Assembly: GCA_030067055.1 (NCBI GenBank)
Contig: JASJAL010000395.1
Location: forward strand, 1-7,080
DNA from: Kiloniellales bacterium
Lineage (GTDB): Bacteria; Pseudomonadota; Alphaproteobacteria; Kiloniellales; JAKSBE01
Reading direction: 5' to 3'
DNA length: 7,080 bases
Part shown: positions 6,215-7,080 of the stretch, piece after piece
Position numbering within the stretch: the stretch's first letter is position 1
How the letters are laid out: each line of letters opens with the position of its first letter
Program-made: the position numbers and the translations under genes
Notes under the pieces: model-generated
What the model saw: only the letters and a program-made list of their open reading frames with translations
What the model was told of the DNA's origin: nothing
Database searches by the model: none

Positions 6215-7080
6215 ATGACAGCCCAACCCGCACGTAACTCCACAACCTGGTGGCGCGAATCCGACAGCCGCCACCACCTGCACCCCTTCACCGACACCAA
6301 GGCGCTGAGCGAGAAGGGTGGAAGCCGGGTCATCACTTCGGCCGAAGGCGTCTACCTCGCCGATTCCGAGGGCAACCGCATCCTGGACGGCATGGCCGGG
6401 CTGTGGTGCGTCAACGTCGGCTACGGCCGCAAGGAGTTGGCCGAGGTTGCCTACAAGCAGATGCTGGAGCTGCCCTACTACAACACCTTCTTCCAGTCGG
6501 CGACGCCGCCCTCGATCGAGCTGGCCGAGAAGCTGGCCGAGATCACCCCGGCAGGGCTGGACCGCGTGTTCTTCGCCTCCTCCGGCTCCGAAGCCAATGA
6601 CACCATCGTGCGCATGGTCCGGCACTTCTGGAACCTTGCGGGCAAGCCGGAGAAGAAGACCTTCATCTCGCGGACCTTCGGCTATCACGGCAGCACCATG
6701 GCGGCGGCCAGCCTGGGCGGCATGTCGGCAATGCACGGTCAGGCCGACCTGCCCCTGCCCGGCTTCGTCCACGTCACCCCGCCCTATTGGTACGACTACG
6801 GTGGCGATCTCTCGCCCGAGGAATTCGGCCGCCAGTCGGCCAAGGCGGTCGAGGACAAGATCCTGGAGCTCGGCCCGGAAAGCGTCGCGGCCTTCATCGG
6901 CGAGCCGATCCAGGGCGCCGGCGGCGTGATCATCCCGCCGGAGACCTACTGGCCGGAGATCCAGCGGATCTGCAAGGAACACGACGTGCTGCTGATCGCC
7001 GACGAGGTGATCTCGGGCTTCGGGCGCACCGGCGCCTGGTTCGCCTGCGAGCTCTTTGACATCAGGCCCGACCTGATGAC
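6215..7080 (+). CDS. spuC: Polyamine (putrescine):pyruvate aminotransferase, SpuC type, 3'-truncated by window edge
   Basis: This class III PLP aminotransferase is expected to transfer an amino group from putrescine or a related amine to pyruvate, giving an aminoaldehyde and L-alanine in the cytoplasm. The 288 visible residues cover about 63% of a family length near 455. The N-terminal part closely follows Pseudomonas aeruginosa SpuC: HHLHPFTDTK (20-29; SpuC has HHLPPFTDYK), the GLWCVNVGYGR block, FFASSGSEAND (119-129, PLP phosphate cup), GYHGSTMA with Tyr157 stacking on PLP, PPYWYDYGGDLSPEEFG, and DEVISGFGRTG with Asp263 binding the PLP nitrogen. The window stops a few residues before the expected Schiff-base lysine, so activity cannot be confirmed here. 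The start has a strong ribosome binding site. It follows the puuA-like gene by 204 bases on the same strand and may be cotranscribed or separately promoted. Omega-amino acid or taurine:pyruvate aminotransferase are alternatives. Confidence 0.92.
   Translation, partial: MTAQPARNSTTWWRESDSRHHLHPFTDTKALSEKGGSRVITSAEGVYLADSEGNRILDGMAGLWCVNVGYGRKELAEVAYKQMLELPYYNTFFQSATPPSIELAEKLAEITPAGLDRVFFASSGSEANDTIVRMVRHFWNLAGKPEKKTFISRTFGYHGSTMAAASLGGMSAMHGQADLPLPGFVHVTPPYWYDYGGDLSPEEFGRQSAKAVEDKILELGPESVAAFIGEPIQGAGGVIIPPETYWPEIQRICKEHDVLLIADEVISGFGRTGAWFACELFDIRPDLM

Noticed and set aside
6200..6982. 260-codon minus-strand frame opposite the spuC-like gene
   Set aside because: The plus strand encodes a recognisable aminotransferase with a good ribosome binding site. 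The antisense frame shows no family features.

Overview
The window is GC-rich (about two thirds G+C by eye), densely packed bacterial chromosomal DNA with strong third-position G/C bias. The gene content (glutamylpolyamine synthetase, PuuB-type oxidase, omega-amino acid aminotransferases, alanine dehydrogenase) suggests an alphaproteobacterium, perhaps Rhodospirillales-like. That taxonomic guess is inference from protein style and GC only. I see no rRNA, tRNA, CRISPR array, insertion sequence or phage gene.

Layout, left to right. (1) Positions 1-951, plus strand: the 3' part of a class III PLP aminotransferase of the beta-alanine/omega-amino acid:pyruvate type, ended by a clear intrinsic terminator (976-1005). 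(2) Positions 1069-2187, plus strand: a complete alanine dehydrogenase (ald). (3) Positions 2184-4501, minus strand: a two-gene unit. A PuuB-like FAD amine oxidase is followed by a C45-type (penicillin acyltransferase-like) Ntn hydrolase, coupled through a GTGA overlap. The hydrolase meets ald tail to tail, with the two stop codons interleaved in one CTAG. (4) Positions 4502-4666: a divergent control region with two inverted repeats. (5) Positions 4667-6010, plus strand: a glutamine synthetase-family gamma-glutamylpolyamine synthetase (PuuA type). (6) A 204-bp gap with a hairpin and a doubtful 36-codon ORF. (7) Positions 6215-7080, plus strand: the first two thirds of a SpuC-type putrescine/polyamine:pyruvate aminotransferase, cut by the window edge just before its catalytic lysine.

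Taken together this looks like an amine (polyamine or omega-amino acid) catabolic island. The PuuA-like enzyme would gamma-glutamylate an amine and the PuuB-like oxidase would oxidise it to an aldehyde. The coupled C45 hydrolase is a candidate for releasing the glutamyl group, the PuuD job. The SpuC-type aminotransferase offers a direct transamination route. Both aminotransferases are expected to use pyruvate and make L-alanine. The alanine dehydrogenase between them would return alanine to pyruvate, ammonium and NADH. No aldehyde dehydrogenase (PuuC), PuuD-type amidotransferase, transporter or regulator lies inside the window.

The enzyme families are well known. The most interesting points are the C45 hydrolase in the PuuD position and the alanine/pyruvate recycling arrangement.
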